From: Psococerastis gibbosa
Lineage: Eukaryota > Arthropoda > Insecta > Psocodea > Psocidae
Direction of reading: 5' to 3'
Length of the DNA: 64,000 bases
Assembly: GCA_963971405.1 (NCBI GenBank)
Contig: OZ020490.1
Coordinates: 15,835,464-15,899,463 of the forward strand
Both the position numbers and the translations under genes were made by a program. Shown piece by piece: positions 1 through 10,929 of this stretch (position 1 is the stretch's first letter; each line of letters starts with the position of its first letter). The notes under the pieces are model-generated. The model had not been told where the DNA came from, searched no databases, and was given only the letters and a program-made list of their open reading frames with translations.

Positions 1-1785
1 TTTTTCGCACGTGTATGTAGTCGAAAATGGTAATAAATAAGCCAAGGCTTTTCTGGCTATATCAGGGTAATCGGAAAGGGCAATGATCCAAAAATCAAAC
101 AACGACTCCATATCTTTGAATGCAGCTTTCATGACACTGCATTGCGAAACTTCCAACAGTTGGTCTTCTTCGGCTTCTGTCAGGTCTTGAATTTCACATA
201 TTTCTAATTTGGAAAAGGGGTTCCTGATCCATTCCCTGTTTTCTTTGGAAACGGGGAAATATTCCCTGAATGTAGTTGGCACTTCCTTGAGGTAATGTAA
301 CATTTCACGTTTCACTTCTTCGGGAAGGGCCTCTTCCGAATCTTTCAGTAAATTATGCAAAGCACTAAAACTGACCAAAGACCCTTTTTTCACCCGGTTT
401 TCCCACAATTTACATTTCTCGATCATGCATGAAATCTTGTCTTCCACTCGAAAGAGGTCGACATCCTTCCCTTGCAAGGATAAGTTCAACTTATTGAATG
501 CAGCAAAGATGTCCGCTAAAAATGAAATTTCACACAGCCATGAAAAATCAAACAGGACATCAGAAAATTTCGAGTCCGAAAGAAAAATTTGAATCTCATC
601 TTTCAACTCAAGAAATCGTTCTAAAATTCTCCCTCGAGACAACCATCGAACTTCGGAATGGAGAAGAAGCTGTTCATAGTTACTGTCCATGTCTTTGCAA
701 AGCAATGCGAAAAGTCGTGATTGAAGCGGGCGTGATTTTATAAAATTTATGATTTTGATCACCATGTCAAGAGCCGCTCGGAGTGATGCAGGTAATCGTT
801 TCGCCACCAACGCCTCTCTGTGGATGCAACAATGCGTCCATTGAGCTTTAGAAGAAACCTCCTTAATCTTAGCTTGGAGTCCCGTCTTACACCCTGACAT
901 TGCCTTGGCACCATCTGTGCATACGCCCACACATTTTTCCCAGCTGATGTCGTTTTTTTTAAAAAAGTCATTAAGTGCAGAAAATATATCTTCAGACGTG
1001 GTGTGAAGGAGTTCACAGGAAAACAAGAAATCTTCAAAAATCTTACTACTGCATAAAAATCGTACAAACACCGTCATAATTGCTTTACTGGCAATATCCG
1101 TGCTTTCATCCAATTGAATCGCAAACATATCAGATTTACTCAACTTCATGAACAGGTTCTCTTCAATGTCATCTGCCATATCAGAAATTCGCCTTTGTAC
1201 AGTATTGTTCGAGAGAGGCACGGTACGTATAACATTAGCTGCTGCGTCCCCTAACATTCGCTTGCACAGTATTACAGCTGCTGGCAAAATCAAGTCTTCT
1301 GCAATAGTATGTGCCTTGCCGCACTTTGCCACTAACTGGGAAACTTCATAAGATGCCAAAGTCGCCTTTTCATTTAAGTTGGAGACATGGACGTTTTTCA
1401 TTACTTTTCGACTCTTCTTTAACTCTTCAAGCTTGAGTGTAAAAAAATCCAACGATTTGTCCTTAAAATCCGGATGCTTTGTTTCCAAATGACGGCGTAA
1501 TTTTGAAGGCTTTAGTGCCTCATTGGATAGCGTTTCGTAGCATATTACGCACTGAGGTAAATGTTCACTTGATGTGCCTTCAACCGCAGTGAAACCAATC
1601 TTTAGATACTCATCTTGGTATTGTCGAACTTTAGAACCCTTTGACTTGGTCTTAGCTTCTTCAGACACGAGAAAAATCTTGCTAGGAACTTGCAGCTCTT
1701 CAGGCTCAGCTTCTAGAGCCGCTGCATTAGTACTCGTACTAGGTCTGTCCCGCTTTAAGGTTCCCGTATTTAACCACTGCTCCAT
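1..1785 (-). CDS. hAT (Buster-type, ZBED5/SCAND3-like) transposase, 3' end outside window
   Basis: A single open frame of 595 codons starts at ATG 1785 (MEQWLNTGTLKRDRP) and runs off the left edge without a stop or frameshift. A BED-type zinc finger is visible at residues 79-104 (CVIC...RRHLETKH). The RNase-H-like core follows: LDEST with Asp226, CTDGAKAM with Asp291, a C/H motif HCCIHREAL at 318-326 and the hAT Trp motif SEVRWLSRGR near 381. The last residues, LLPFSTTYTCEK, are the start of the hAT dimerisation/catalytic C-terminus; Glu594 probably is the third catalytic residue. Family knowledge: cut-and-paste transposase acting in the nucleus, related to vertebrate domesticated ZBED5/SCAND3 genes. 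The absence of introns and the adjoining terminal repeat argue for a transposon rather than a domesticated gene. It looks recently active, since all visible key residues are kept. Completeness of the C-terminus cannot be judged. Confidence 0.93.
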   Translation of the reverse strand, partial: MEQWLNTGTLKRDRPSTSTNAAALEAEPEELQVPSKIFLVSEEAKTKSKGSKVRQYQDEYLKIGFTAVEGTSSEHLPQCVICYETLSNEALKPSKLRRHLETKHPDFKDKSLDFFTLKLEELKKSRKVMKNVHVSNLNEKATLASYEVSQLVAKCGKAHTIAEDLILPAAVILCKRMLGDAAANVIRTVPLSNNTVQRRISDMADDIEENLFMKLSKSDMFAIQLDESTDIASKAIMTVFVRFLCSSKIFEDFLFSCELLHTTSEDIFSALNDFFKKNDISWEKCVGVCTDGAKAMSGCKTGLQAKIKEVSSKAQWTHCCIHREALVAKRLPASLRAALDMVIKIINFIKSRPLQSRLFALLCKDMDSNYEQLLLHSEVRWLSRGRILERFLELKDEIQIFLSDSKFSDVLFDFSWLCEISFLADIFAAFNKLNLSLQGKDVDLFRVEDKISCMIEKCKLWENRVKKGSLVSFSALHNLLKDSEEALPEEVKREMLHYLKEVPTTFREYFPVSKENREWIRNPFSKLEICEIQDLTEAEEDQLLEVSQCSVMKAAFKDMESLFDFWIIALSDYPDIARKALAYLLPFSTTYTCEK

Positions 1786-2563
1786 AATAATTCTGAAACA
1801 TTAAGAAGGAAAGATTAAATTATACAGACCTAATGAAGTTGGCATTTTGTACTTTGCCTTAATTACAGCCATGTGCAATAGCAATAGCTTATTAGCTTGA
1901 TGAACAGATAAGCAAGCTATACCTACCTATCCTTTTCTACATTGCTCAAGATAAATTATTGTAAGAATAAATAAATATACCTAATCACAATTCTAAAAAA
2001 ACATATTAAAATACTTACCAAAAATAAATACGGCAACAAATAAAACAGCAATTTTAAACTGAAAACATGAAAGGTGAAATTGAAAATGAAAAAAATAAAG
2101 TGTGCTTGTATGTATGAACTCCAGATTGCAAGTGTCTATTATTCACAGAAATTCAAACTAGTATACAAAATGCTAACGCAGCAATATTTTCAAATATCCT
2201 AAGATGAGACGGGGGCATCGAGGTGGTCTCAAACTGCTGATGCAGCATGCCTGTATTTCTGAATATGGTCTGGCCGCTAGCGAGGCACAGTATCGTAGCC
2301 ACTCTACTCTACACTGTGAAGCTGCAGAAAGAACTTTTTGTTAATGTAATAATATGAATATTACATGGGACGAATTCACGCCATAATTCGAAAACTCATT
2401 TTTTTGAATTTTTTGGTGTCGGCAATGCAGGGAAAAAATTTAAACCTGAAATTTCATCAGCCCACGGACCCCCGGGGGTCCGCAGCCACGGACCCGTCGC
2501 GGCCCCCCTGTCAGAGGCTCGCGGACCCCCAGGGGTCCGCGGACCTCACTTTGGGAACCGCTG
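1..2563 (-). mobile_element. hAT/Buster transposon, 5' portion with terminal inverted repeat
   Basis: Read on the minus strand the element begins at 2563 with CAGCGGTTCCCAAAGTGAGG, the typical hAT terminus (CAGnGGTTC...). About 780 bases of non-coding leader separate this end from the transposase start at 1785. The 8 bases outside, ACCTAATG at 2564-2571, are the expected target-site copy and fit the nnnTAnnn pattern of Buster-type hAT elements. The other terminus lies outside the window, so the duplication could not be confirmed. Inside the terminus are two GC-rich palindromes (2466-2481 perfect, 2521-2540 with a central mismatch) in an otherwise AT-rich leader. Confidence 0.85.
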
Positions 2564-2670
2564 ACCTAATGTATAGCGGTGCCATAAATAAATAAATATA
2601 TAAGCATTTATTTGCAAAAGGACCTAAAATTCCAATAAAATGCAAATCTTATACAGATAAGTCAGGACAT

Positions 2671-2884
2671 GTAGAGTAGTGGTCCGGACTCTGATTTTCA
2701 CCCGAAAGGTTGTTGGTTCGAGTCCTACACTTCCTACATTTTCTGGCCATGCTTCGGAGGGCATGTAAAGCAGGCGGTCCCGGGCCTTCCTAGTTGAGTG
2801 TAGGAGAGGGCTTTATAGCCGTAACTCCGATAGGTTGGCTTAGTAATAGAACAAAAAGTCCTTATTCACTCATTCATTCATTCA
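2671..2884 (+). repeat. SINE-A, tRNA-derived, near full length
   Basis: The head carries a pol III B-box, GGTTCGAGTCC at 2715-2725, in the context AAAGGTTGTTGGTTCGAG. The body has the motif GCTTCGGAGGGCATGTAAAG and ends with CTAACTCCGCTAGGTTGG-like sequence followed by an (ATTC)n tail at 2866-2882. Four further copies or tails lie in this window (14316, 15243, 38902, 53896), so this is a dispersed family. Confidence 0.8.
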
Positions 2885-3059
2885 TAATTTGAGTGCAATT
2901 TATATTCCTTCATATAGTACAATTTGGTTTTACCAAATTACATAAAATATACAGCGGACAGTATACTTCTAAGATTGTATCTCGGAGGCATAGCAGAACT
3001 ATAACTACATAATTTGTGAATTAAAAGAAAATCGTTGGTAAAAAAAATATATCAGCCAA

Positions 3060-3330
3060 TTTTTTTGGTTGGGGGGGGGGGGAGTAAAACCTCACAAAAT
3101 TGGGTTAACTCAAAATGGAAAAAATGTGTCGAGATATGATTTTGGTTACCCTACATACCGAATTTCACTGAAATCTATTAATGGATCATTTGATCCACAT
3201 AAGTTATGGAGTAACATACAGATCGACCCGGGATCTCAAAACGTGCTAATCCGTTGAAATCTCGAAATTGGAAATTTCGACCATAACAAAGCTTTCGTTA
3301 AACTAACGTACCTATACATAGGAAGTCAAT
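3060..3330 (-). repeat. R1 repeat, degenerate end fragment
   Basis: Shows in order the R1 landmarks: a poly-G run, GGGTTAACTCAAAATGG, ATCTCAAAACGTG, CCGTTGAAATCTCG and AAATTTCGACCATAACAAAG. The usual end hairpin is disrupted. Confidence 0.7.
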
Positions 3331-3940
3331 AAGACTAATACACAGCCGTTCTCGCATAGTTTCTACACTTTGCAATGACCGGGACTATAAATGAACGCTG
3401 AACCTAGGTCTGGCAGGAGCTAGGTCTCCAGAAATATTCCACTGACCTGGATTTATCAATACCAGGTACATTTCCACCAGTACAGTAATGGTCATAGAAG
3501 TTGCATGGTGACTTTCCGACATAAAAATATGCGCAGTACCCATATGCAAATACTCTGCGAACACTTCTAATTTTTATACTGTTGATAAATATATTTAAAG
3601 TTCACCCACAGTACGAAGACACTAAGGAAGGCTTATTTTTTAATGCACTAAGCTCACTTCTTATAGTTCTCATTGCAAGTTGCTGCCATTAAGTGTGGGG
3701 TTATATTAGTACTACTATAATGAAATGATTCATATTAGCCTGAATATGACGAATAAGTCTTTTCTAAATTAAAAAAAAATTAGCCTCAACATGTGTCTGC
3801 TTATTGTGGACTGGTACTACTGTTTTTGTCTTGATTACCAGACGTATATTACATTCGTATATCATTAGGTGCATCCCCATATGTAATCAGAGAACATCAT
3901 AAAAATGCAAATTAAACCTCAGAAGTTACATATTATCTAT
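3331..3940. other. unassigned AT-rich stretch
   Basis: No coding frame, repeat landmark or RNA gene recognised. Confidence 0.4.
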
Positions 3941-4085
3941 GGCTTCGGTGGCATGGTGGTAGCGTGCAAGTACTTGTGCGAGTCTTTACACGCCATGCGA
4001 TCGGAGACGTGTCGCAACTCAACAAAAGCACTGTATAAGTTACTTAGTGAAGCGACAGAATTCGGATGCATTCATTAAATTGTTT
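3941..4085 (+). repeat. SINE-B copy
   Basis: Starts GGCTTCGGTGGCATGGTGGT, where TGGCATGGTGG resembles a pol III A-box; GTGCGAGTCT further on resembles a decayed B-box. Then ACACGCCATGCGATCGGAGA and a tail ending GCATTCATTAAATTGTTT. At least eight copies occur in the window. Confidence 0.75.
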
Positions 4086-4149
4086 CCACACCATTTTTTT
4101 ATATGCGGGTATTCTCAATACAAACAACTGCTTAGACTTCTAAGATACA

Positions 4150-4265
4150 ATTTTAGAAGACTACGCAGTTCCACTGAAAATGTCGACCGCAGATGTTGAC
4201 GAAACTTAGGAAAGTACGATTTTAGAACGACCACAGCCTACCATCCCGGAATCTACTTCAATATA
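4150..4265 (+). repeat. dispersed repeat with degenerate hammerhead-like core (copy 1)
   Basis: Contains CACTGAAAATG at 4173 and GTTGACGAAACTTAGG at 4196, the same landmarks as copies near 30615, 32905 and 53535. It ends in CATCCCGGAATCTACTTC, shared with the 30615 copy. Confidence 0.55.
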
Positions 4266-4564
4266 ATATTGAATGTTTACATTTTAATTTTTGCAATTAG
4301 AAGTGATAAAAAAGTAGCCTACACAAATGGGTGGATATGTTGCTTCAAGCTAGTAAAACCATTTTTTCCTTGAAATAAGTTGCTTAACATTTTACGATGG
4401 GAAAAACAGACTCCATGAAACGTATAATTTTATTACTACCTACTGTAAACAGTGTACAGTGTTCCAGTAAACAAATAATATTTTTTCAATATTTTAGCCA
4501 TACAGCACAGATCCATTTCCCACCGCTATGGTTGAGTGAGAATGCCCGTACATATATATATTTT

Positions 4565-4728
4565 TTTAAAGATTATTCGCATAAAAAAAATCAATGCATG
4601 AATGTGAATAACCTCTTCAGTCGCTTTTGTAGGTAATACCCGTGTTGAGTTACGACAGGTTTCCGATCGCATGATGTGTAGAGACTCGCACAAGTACGAA
4701 CTAGCTACTACTATGCCATCGAAGGTCA
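4565..4728 (-). repeat. SINE-B copy
   Basis: On the minus strand the head is GACCTTCGATGGCATAGTAG, followed by TTGTGCGAGTCTCTACACA and CAACACGGGTATTACCTAC. Confidence 0.75.
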
Positions 4729-4734
4729 TAATAT

Positions 4735-5474
4735 AAGGAACTATTTCTATATGTAATTAGTCTTTTTCAATAAATAAAATACAAATATAAAAAAATTTCG
4801 TACGGTGCGAGCACATACCCACCGCACCTATTGTATATTATTTTGCTAGTATCTATTACAACAAACGCATTGTAAATTGTTTAAATAACATACCAGCGTG
4901 AGTTTTATAAATTAAATATATATAAATTTATGGATATTTTAAATCTTTCTGTACATAAACTTCCCATACGTGTGTCATCAACGTTTTTAACGCGAATTAT
5001 CCCTAAGCACCAATTAATTTAGAATAAAAACGCATTGCATTGGAGTCGTTGGCAGAGCAAAGTTCAAAGAGCCACACTACAAGTAGTCGTATGTCCATAA
5101 AAAGCCAATAATTGCATTGCAATATACATATATGTATATACATAGTCTCATGTCCGCTGCATAGGTTCTGCTCTGCAGCATAATTACAGCGTCTAAAGTC
5201 CGCAAACGACAAAAAACTGAATAAAAACTAATAATTAATTGTTTCATTGGAAGATAATATAGATATAATAAGCTACATCTAACCGAGGGAGCTAGTTCAC
5301 GATGTTGAATAATAGTTCTATTATAAAGTGAATTCGGAATTGGGTTCGGGTGGACGGGTGGAAAGTTTTATAGAACGGGTTTAACTGGGTGAAGGTTGTC
5401 GAATGGGTCAATCTCCATCTAAACTCTGTCAACTATAAGGGCTGTTCTTATTACAATGCAATTTTTTTTGTCTT
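4735..5474. other. unassigned AT-rich stretch
   Basis: Low-complexity AT-rich DNA with TATA-type runs (4905-4935, 5120-5145). No gene or known repeat recognised. Confidence 0.4.
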
Positions 5475-5647
5475 AATAAAAGTTTAAATTGAATACAAAC
5501 AATTCAATGAATGTATCCGAATAACCTCTTCAATCGCCTAACTAAGTCACCTAATAGGTGCTTGTGTTGAGTAACGATACGTCTCTAGCGCATGGTGTGT
5601 AGACACTCGCACCAGTACAAGCACGCTAACATCTTGCCAACGAAGTT
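5475..5647 (-). repeat. SINE-B copy
   Basis: Minus-strand head ACTTCGTTGGCAAGATGTTA, then GTGCGAGTGTCTACACACCA and a tail with ATTGTTTGTATTCAATTT. Confidence 0.75.
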
Positions 5648-5880
5648 GCAATAGGAAAAACATGTAAAAAAGGTAACCATGGAAATAGTTTAAAAAAAAT
5701 TATAAGTCTAAGATTTAGTATTTATAGGTAGGTATACGTAAGTTAATCTACGTAGTTATTGTACTTGATATGAAACATTAATTTTTCTGTCTAGGTGATC
5801 CCTACTCGCCTAAATGGCATTAGACACCTACAAATATTGGCATTTTCACTATTGTATATTTGATTAATTAAACAGATTAT

Positions 5881-5912
5881 CATTATTATTATTATTATTA
5901 TTTACTGCATCA
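5881..5912. repeat. (ATT)n microsatellite
   Basis: About seven tandem ATT units inside otherwise unassigned DNA (5648-5976). Confidence 0.9.
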
Positions 5913-5976
5913 TCAGCATTATCTGATCATTATCCCAAGTTACCCAGGTGTGATACTTAAGTCTAATCCACCCCTA

Positions 5977-6745
5977 ACCGAAATTAGTGATATAGAAAAA
6001 ATTGGACTTGGCGGGATTCGAACCCACGATCTACGGCTATCCGGGGCTAAAACATTTTTTCTAAAAAAAAAAAACGGCTCAACTGATTCTCATTAAATTC
6101 ACATAGCCTTATGTAGTCGTTATTAATGTAAACAAAACCCAATAGGTCGGTTCCCCCTTGATTGTTTGGTTTTGTAGGCAGAAAATTAAAACACTTCAGA
6201 AGTAACCGAAATTAGAGGATATCGAAAAACTGGACTTGGCGAGGTTCGAACCCACGATCTACGGCTATCCGGGGCTAAAACATTTTTTCTCAAAAAAACG
6301 GCCCAAATGATTTTATTTAAATTCACATAGCCCATTGTAGTCGTTACTAATCTAAACAATACCCAATAGGTCGGTTCCCCCTTGATGGTTTGGTTTTGTA
6401 GGCGGAAAATTAAAACATTTCAGAAGTAACCGAAATTAGAGGATATCGAAAAACTGGACTTGGCGGGATTCGAACCCACGATCTACGGCTATCCGCGGGG
6501 CTAAAACATTTTTTCTCAAAAAAACGGCTCAAATGATTTTATTTAAATTCACATAGCCTATTGTAGTCGTTATTAATGCAAAAAAACCACAATAGGTCGG
6601 TTCCCCCTTGATTAATTGGTTTTGGGGCAGAAAAATAAAACACTTAAGAAGTAACCGAAATTAGAGTATAAAAAAACTAGGCTTGGCGAGATTCGAACCC
6701 AGTTTTTGTATATCCTCTAATTTCGGCTATAAACGTGGAGGTTAC
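5977..6745. repeat. tandem array of a composite tRNA-like/R1 unit
   Basis: Three full units of 228, 224 and 225 bases start at 5977, 6205 and 6429 (each opening ACCGAAATTA), followed by a truncated fourth from 6654. Each unit joins the antisense 3' half of a tRNA-like sequence (GGATTCGAACCCACGATC, a reverse-strand B-box) to the internal body of R1 (AACGGCTCAAATGATTTT, TTGTAGTCGTTATTAATG, CCCCCTTGATTGTTTGG). The fourth unit closes with an inverted copy of the opening (CCTCTAATTTCGGCTATAAA). Confidence 0.85.
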
Positions 6746-6925
6746 CTCTTTAACGAAACTTAATTCAAGGTCAGTGTTATATATATATACCATATAATAC
6801 TGCAATATAATGTGTACTTCAGAAAGTGCTTGCAAGTCTAAAAGGAGAAGGATATGATAAATTTTTGCAGGAAGTAAAGTAAACCTGTAGAAAAAAATTC
6901 TTTCTTGTTTCTGGCGAAGTCCGCC

Positions 6926-7415
6926 TGCCATACCTCCCGGTTTACCAAAGGAGGCTCCTGGTTTTCAGCCCAATCTCCCGGCTCCCGGGTGAATGTTGTC
7001 GGGAGGCCATAATCTCCCGGTTTTGGAAAATGATCCAGAATATCTCCCTGTTTTTGATGACACGAAATTGGGTGATGTAATTTTATGATTAAGTAGAAAT
7101 TTTAATCGAATTACTAAGTGTTACTGCACTCAAAATGCGTTAACCCCCAATATTTCCGCCTTTTTTCAATTTTGTTTTTCTCCCGGGGGAGCCCCCGGGG
7201 CCAGAGTCTTTCAGAGTCTTTTACTAGAAGTTTTTATTAACTAACAAGAAGTTTAAGAAATTTGAAACCTAGCCATTTTACAGAGTGATACCAATATTTT
7301 TAAAGCGACTGGTTCCTGGACTAGATGTCGAAAAAAAAATACAGTAGGCCTATATCTGCATATCTGCCAAAATGAAACCTCCCGGAGTTTTGAAAAACAA
7401 ATCTGGCAGGCATAG
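6926..7415. repeat. candidate transposon with CTCCCGG motifs and GCCTGCCA ends
   Basis: GCCTGCCATACCTCCCGG at the left and AAATCTGGCAGGC at the right form short inverted ends; CTCCCGG recurs at 6934, 6972, 7013 and 7174. No matching target duplication was found, so the class is open. Confidence 0.4.
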
Positions 7416-8000
7416 GTTGACAGCAACACTGAAGTAACTTCATCTTTATTTCAGTGATAATTTATTACACGATAAGAAACAATCAAACGCCTTACGAATC
7501 CAAACGATTCTTCTGACCTTATGACCATCTAAATTCATTGCCAAAGCCTAAATTCGGTAAAAATATTTAAAACACTATATTTTGTTTTGACCATATCCAT
7601 TGTCAGAGCCTGCATTTTGAAATTGATAGCCTAATGGAAGTCCTTGACCGAGGTCGTCAAAACATCCAATCAGTGGTTTTGTTTGTGTCTGGTTAGCCTC
7701 AATCCAAGTCCGAAGGTAATGGAAAATATGAGACGCGTTCCAAAAATACATTGTATACATTGGATTGTAATGGAAGGGGGGGGGGGGGCAGCAGGTTCCA
7801 GGTACTTTTTACGTAAGATTGAATCGAAAATAATATAATGACCGAAAATTTGGAAATTTTTTACAAGGTAAGCGACCCACCAGGTATGGTGTTATGGAAC
7901 TCACAAACCTAGTAATTACCGTAATTGATTACAACTTGATTCCCCCCCCCCCTCCCAAATTAGTCAGTTTTTACAATGAAAAATTGAGTCTATTCAATTC
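7416..8000. other. unassigned stretch with opposed poly-G and poly-C runs
   Basis: A poly-G run at about 7766-7779 and a poly-C run at about 7942-7952 face each other 160 bases apart. No gene is supported. Confidence 0.4.
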
Positions 8001-8147
8001 GGCTTCGGTGGTAGTGTGCTTGTACTTGTTCGAGTCTCTACACACCATGTGATCGGATACGTGTCGCAACTCAACACGGGTACTAACCTACAGAGGCGAC
8101 TGAAGAGGTCAATTGGATACATTAATTAAATTATTTGTATGCGATTA
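8001..8147 (+). repeat. SINE-B copy, tail interrupted by a MITE
   Basis: Head GGCTTCGGTGGTAGTGTGCT, then ACACACCATGTGATCGGATA and CAGAGGCGACTGAAGAGG. Its tail GTATGCGATTA resumes after the MITE with TAACCTTTAAAAAG. Confidence 0.8.
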
Positions 8148-8567
8148 AGGCGGCTATTCTACTTGTCAATTTTTCTTCAATTTTGATAATGTCATTAACG
8201 GAAACATCAATGTTGCATTTATATTTCTACACCTCATTCCACTAGTCTTCAATAATTGACCATTTTTGTTTTCAATTTTTCCAATTTTGTAAGTTTGCCC
8301 GCCGCCTTTCTTTTAATTTTATAATCTACAAGAAATTTTATGATTTAAATTATTAAATAATTCGTTCGTTCTCAAGAAATTAATTACAATTATTTATCAT
8401 ATCCAGACGACGCCATTGTTTAATTTAAGTTTGTTATTGTTTGCAAAGCGTGATTTTACTCTATGATTATTGATCAATTTTAACATGCGGAAGTTAAAAT
8501 AGACATAGAGTAAAGAAAAAAATCTCATCAATTATTGAAGAAAAAATTGACGAGTGGAATAGCCGGC
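8148..8567. mobile_element. GGCGG-family foldback MITE in a SINE-B tail
   Basis: Inverted arms of about 43 bases (8148-8190 and 8525-8567): AGGCGGCTATTCTACTTGTC against GACGAGTGGAATAGCCGGCT. Flanked by TA on both sides (8146-8147, 8568-8569), consistent with a Tc1/mariner-type target duplication. Confidence 0.75.
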
Positions 8568-8569
8568 TA

Positions 8570-9606
8570 ACCTTTAAAAAGATGTAATAGACGACTATTT
8601 CATAATAATATCATATGGTATTTTTAATCTATTGTGTAGCTACTTTGCCAGGAATTTGACATTGTACGAAATTCTAGTCCGCAGCAATATTTATGTAATA
8701 ATTACAACCCAAAATAAGTACTTTAAGAAAAGCATATTCTCCTTCCTTTTTTGAAGGTGTATTTCAAACATGAATATCTCAATCTTGGCATTGCCCAAAG
8801 CTTATAGGACCCTACTAATTTTAATTAATTAAATTTACTAAATGCTTAATGTCTCATTTGGAATTCAGAACCCCTTAAGCTACAACCTCGCGCCTCATTA
8901 GGGATATCGCCTTGACTCTGGTTTCACATAAAACTCACAATCTTTGGGACTCAATTAAAAAATTTAAATACAAATAAAAGTATTTGAAAAAATTGGAACA
9001 CAAAAAGTCATCACTCAGCGGACGGGAAGTCGTGAAGAAAGGGGTATTGATTGTTCCCATTCATACATATTGCTGATATAGCAGGTAACCAATCACCATA
9101 AAAGAACAATGTTTTTCATATTTGAATTTGCAAAAAATACCCATTTGTTATGGTTGAATGGCTATGATTATTACAGTCAAACCTCTATTACGTGCACATT
9201 GCATGTTGCGAAATTCAACATAAAAACTAAGTTGATAACTTTTATAGATTACAAAGATTGACCAAACCGGAAACCTAATAATGTTTTGCAACACCTGCGT
9301 AATAGACTCTAAAGCTGCTCATAGGCGATCATGGTTGGTAATTTAGGCAGAGATTTCAAAATATTTAGTAAACTAATGATGCCAGAGTCAATTTGACGAA
9401 ATTAGTGGGTTAAAAAATAATAATTCCTTGTTCCAGGTCATATGAAAAATTCGTTACAAATACAAGTTCGCAGCAAATTAACTTTTGTTGGGCTGAGAAA
9501 TTATTGAATGCATCACTCTAATAAAACGATGAAGTGCATTACACAGATTTTATAGAATTGCAGTACGCGTAAATCAGTCTGCGTTTTGAGAAATCCTGTA
9601 CTTTTT
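8570..9606. other. unassigned AT-rich stretch
   Basis: No conserved coding pattern, RNA gene or family landmark seen. Confidence 0.4.
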
Positions 9607-9720
9607 ATGAAATGAAATGAAAACGAATTTATTGCAAATGAACAAACGGCGAACATTAAGACTATAAAGTCTTGTTTTCGTGGTAACCTTAAAAACTAAA
9701 ACATATTATTACTAATAAAT
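9607..9720 (-). mobile_element. LINE 3'-end remnant
   Basis: Read on the minus strand it has the LINE 3' end shared with 44755-44815 and 53745-53832: AACAAGACTTTATAGTCTTA, then GCAATAAATTCG and a TTTCATTTCATTTCA tail. Confidence 0.65.
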
Positions 9721-10074
9721 GGTTAAAATAAATCGAGAAGAAAAGAAGAAAAAACGAATGTGTGCTTAAGACCGCACGGCAGAAGTGAAACTTCATTGGC
9801 AATCCCAATCAATTTATAACATATCCCTCCTTCAGTATGCCCAATAGTTCAGACTACAACCCTACATATTTTTTGGCTGCGTGTCGCGCCACAGGGGGGC
9901 CAGCCCAACTCATTGCCCTGCTGTATCTGTATGTGGTGCGCCCAAAGAAGTTTCACTTCAAAAAGAGAGGAAGAATGAAAAAAGAATGATAAAATATCTA
10001 CGGGGGGTGGGGGTATGATTTATTCATACGATGTTTTTTTTTTAAATAAGCTCAATAGACTAAAGCTATTCTAA

Positions 10075-10560
10075 CGCCTCTCTCCTCCGAAATCATAGCC
10101 GGGACATTGCCTTCTTCTGAGGTCACAATCACATCGATTGGTTGGCAGCAACTCCCTTTATTTTATCCTCCAGATCTCTCAGTCACGTGCCTTCCTTTCG
10201 GCTCTTGGTTTGGTACGTTCGAGCTCCTGCGTCCTCCATGAATTTGGCCACTCTTCTATTGGTTCCTTCCACTGTGTCCTCAATGATGGTGTGAATCAGA
10301 TGTCTTAACAAATACACTACTCATTTCGCTCTACTACTTTTATATGAGGTAGCAGCTGTCTCTCTTCTTCAATAGCCTCTAGTACTCTTTCATACGTCAC
10401 GTGGTCCTTCCAGCTGATCCAAAGCATCCTTTTGTAACATTTCAAGCGCTTCCACCCTCTTCAGGTATTTACGATACTCTCGGTTTCACACCCGTATGCA
10501 TTTTCCGTGTAAATTATTCTGTGTTTTATTATACGGCATAATAAAACACCGCCTTAGACA
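10075..10560 (-). pseudogene. non-LTR retrotransposon reverse transcriptase C-terminus, decayed
   Basis: Minus-strand frames give IIYTENAYGCETESIV, KRMLWISWKDHVTYERVLEA, IEEERQLLPHIK and later WKEPIEE, with stops and frameshifts between. This is the C-terminal tail seen in RTE/CR1-like endonuclease-reverse transcriptases (RMLxISWxDHVTNExVL) and matches the fragment at 46010-46345. Confidence 0.7.
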
Positions 10561-10925
10561 CAATACAAGGAACAAGTGAGCAGACGGGACACAGGGAACT
10601 GGGAAATGACAAATTGCGACCGTGAAAACTAGTTGGCTGTGTCTTCTGCCACGATCTTTACATTTGTTCCGGACTCAGTCGCAGTCACGGCCTTCACTCA
10701 CGATTTTCTTAAGAGCACTAACTACCCAGTAAATGAAAAAAAGCAAATCAACCAAGTAAGACTTTTCGAGAACTTGTAGACGTGGGGAAAAGACGACTAC
10801 ACCCATGCTGCAATTATTGCCAGCAATTGTTTGAACCAAGAGACGCGGGGAAAATTTTGAAAATGATGGTGTGAAATTGTAAATTTTTCAGCATTCCCCA
10901 TGTGCTTTTTGATCCCAACCCTATA
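10561..10925. other. unassigned
   Basis: No feature recognised. Confidence 0.4.
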
Positions 10926-10929
10926 CAGA

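Noticed and set aside
759..1067. 102-codon minus-strand frame
   Set aside because: It lies in another frame of the transposase ORF, which has BED and hAT motifs; the alternative frame has none.
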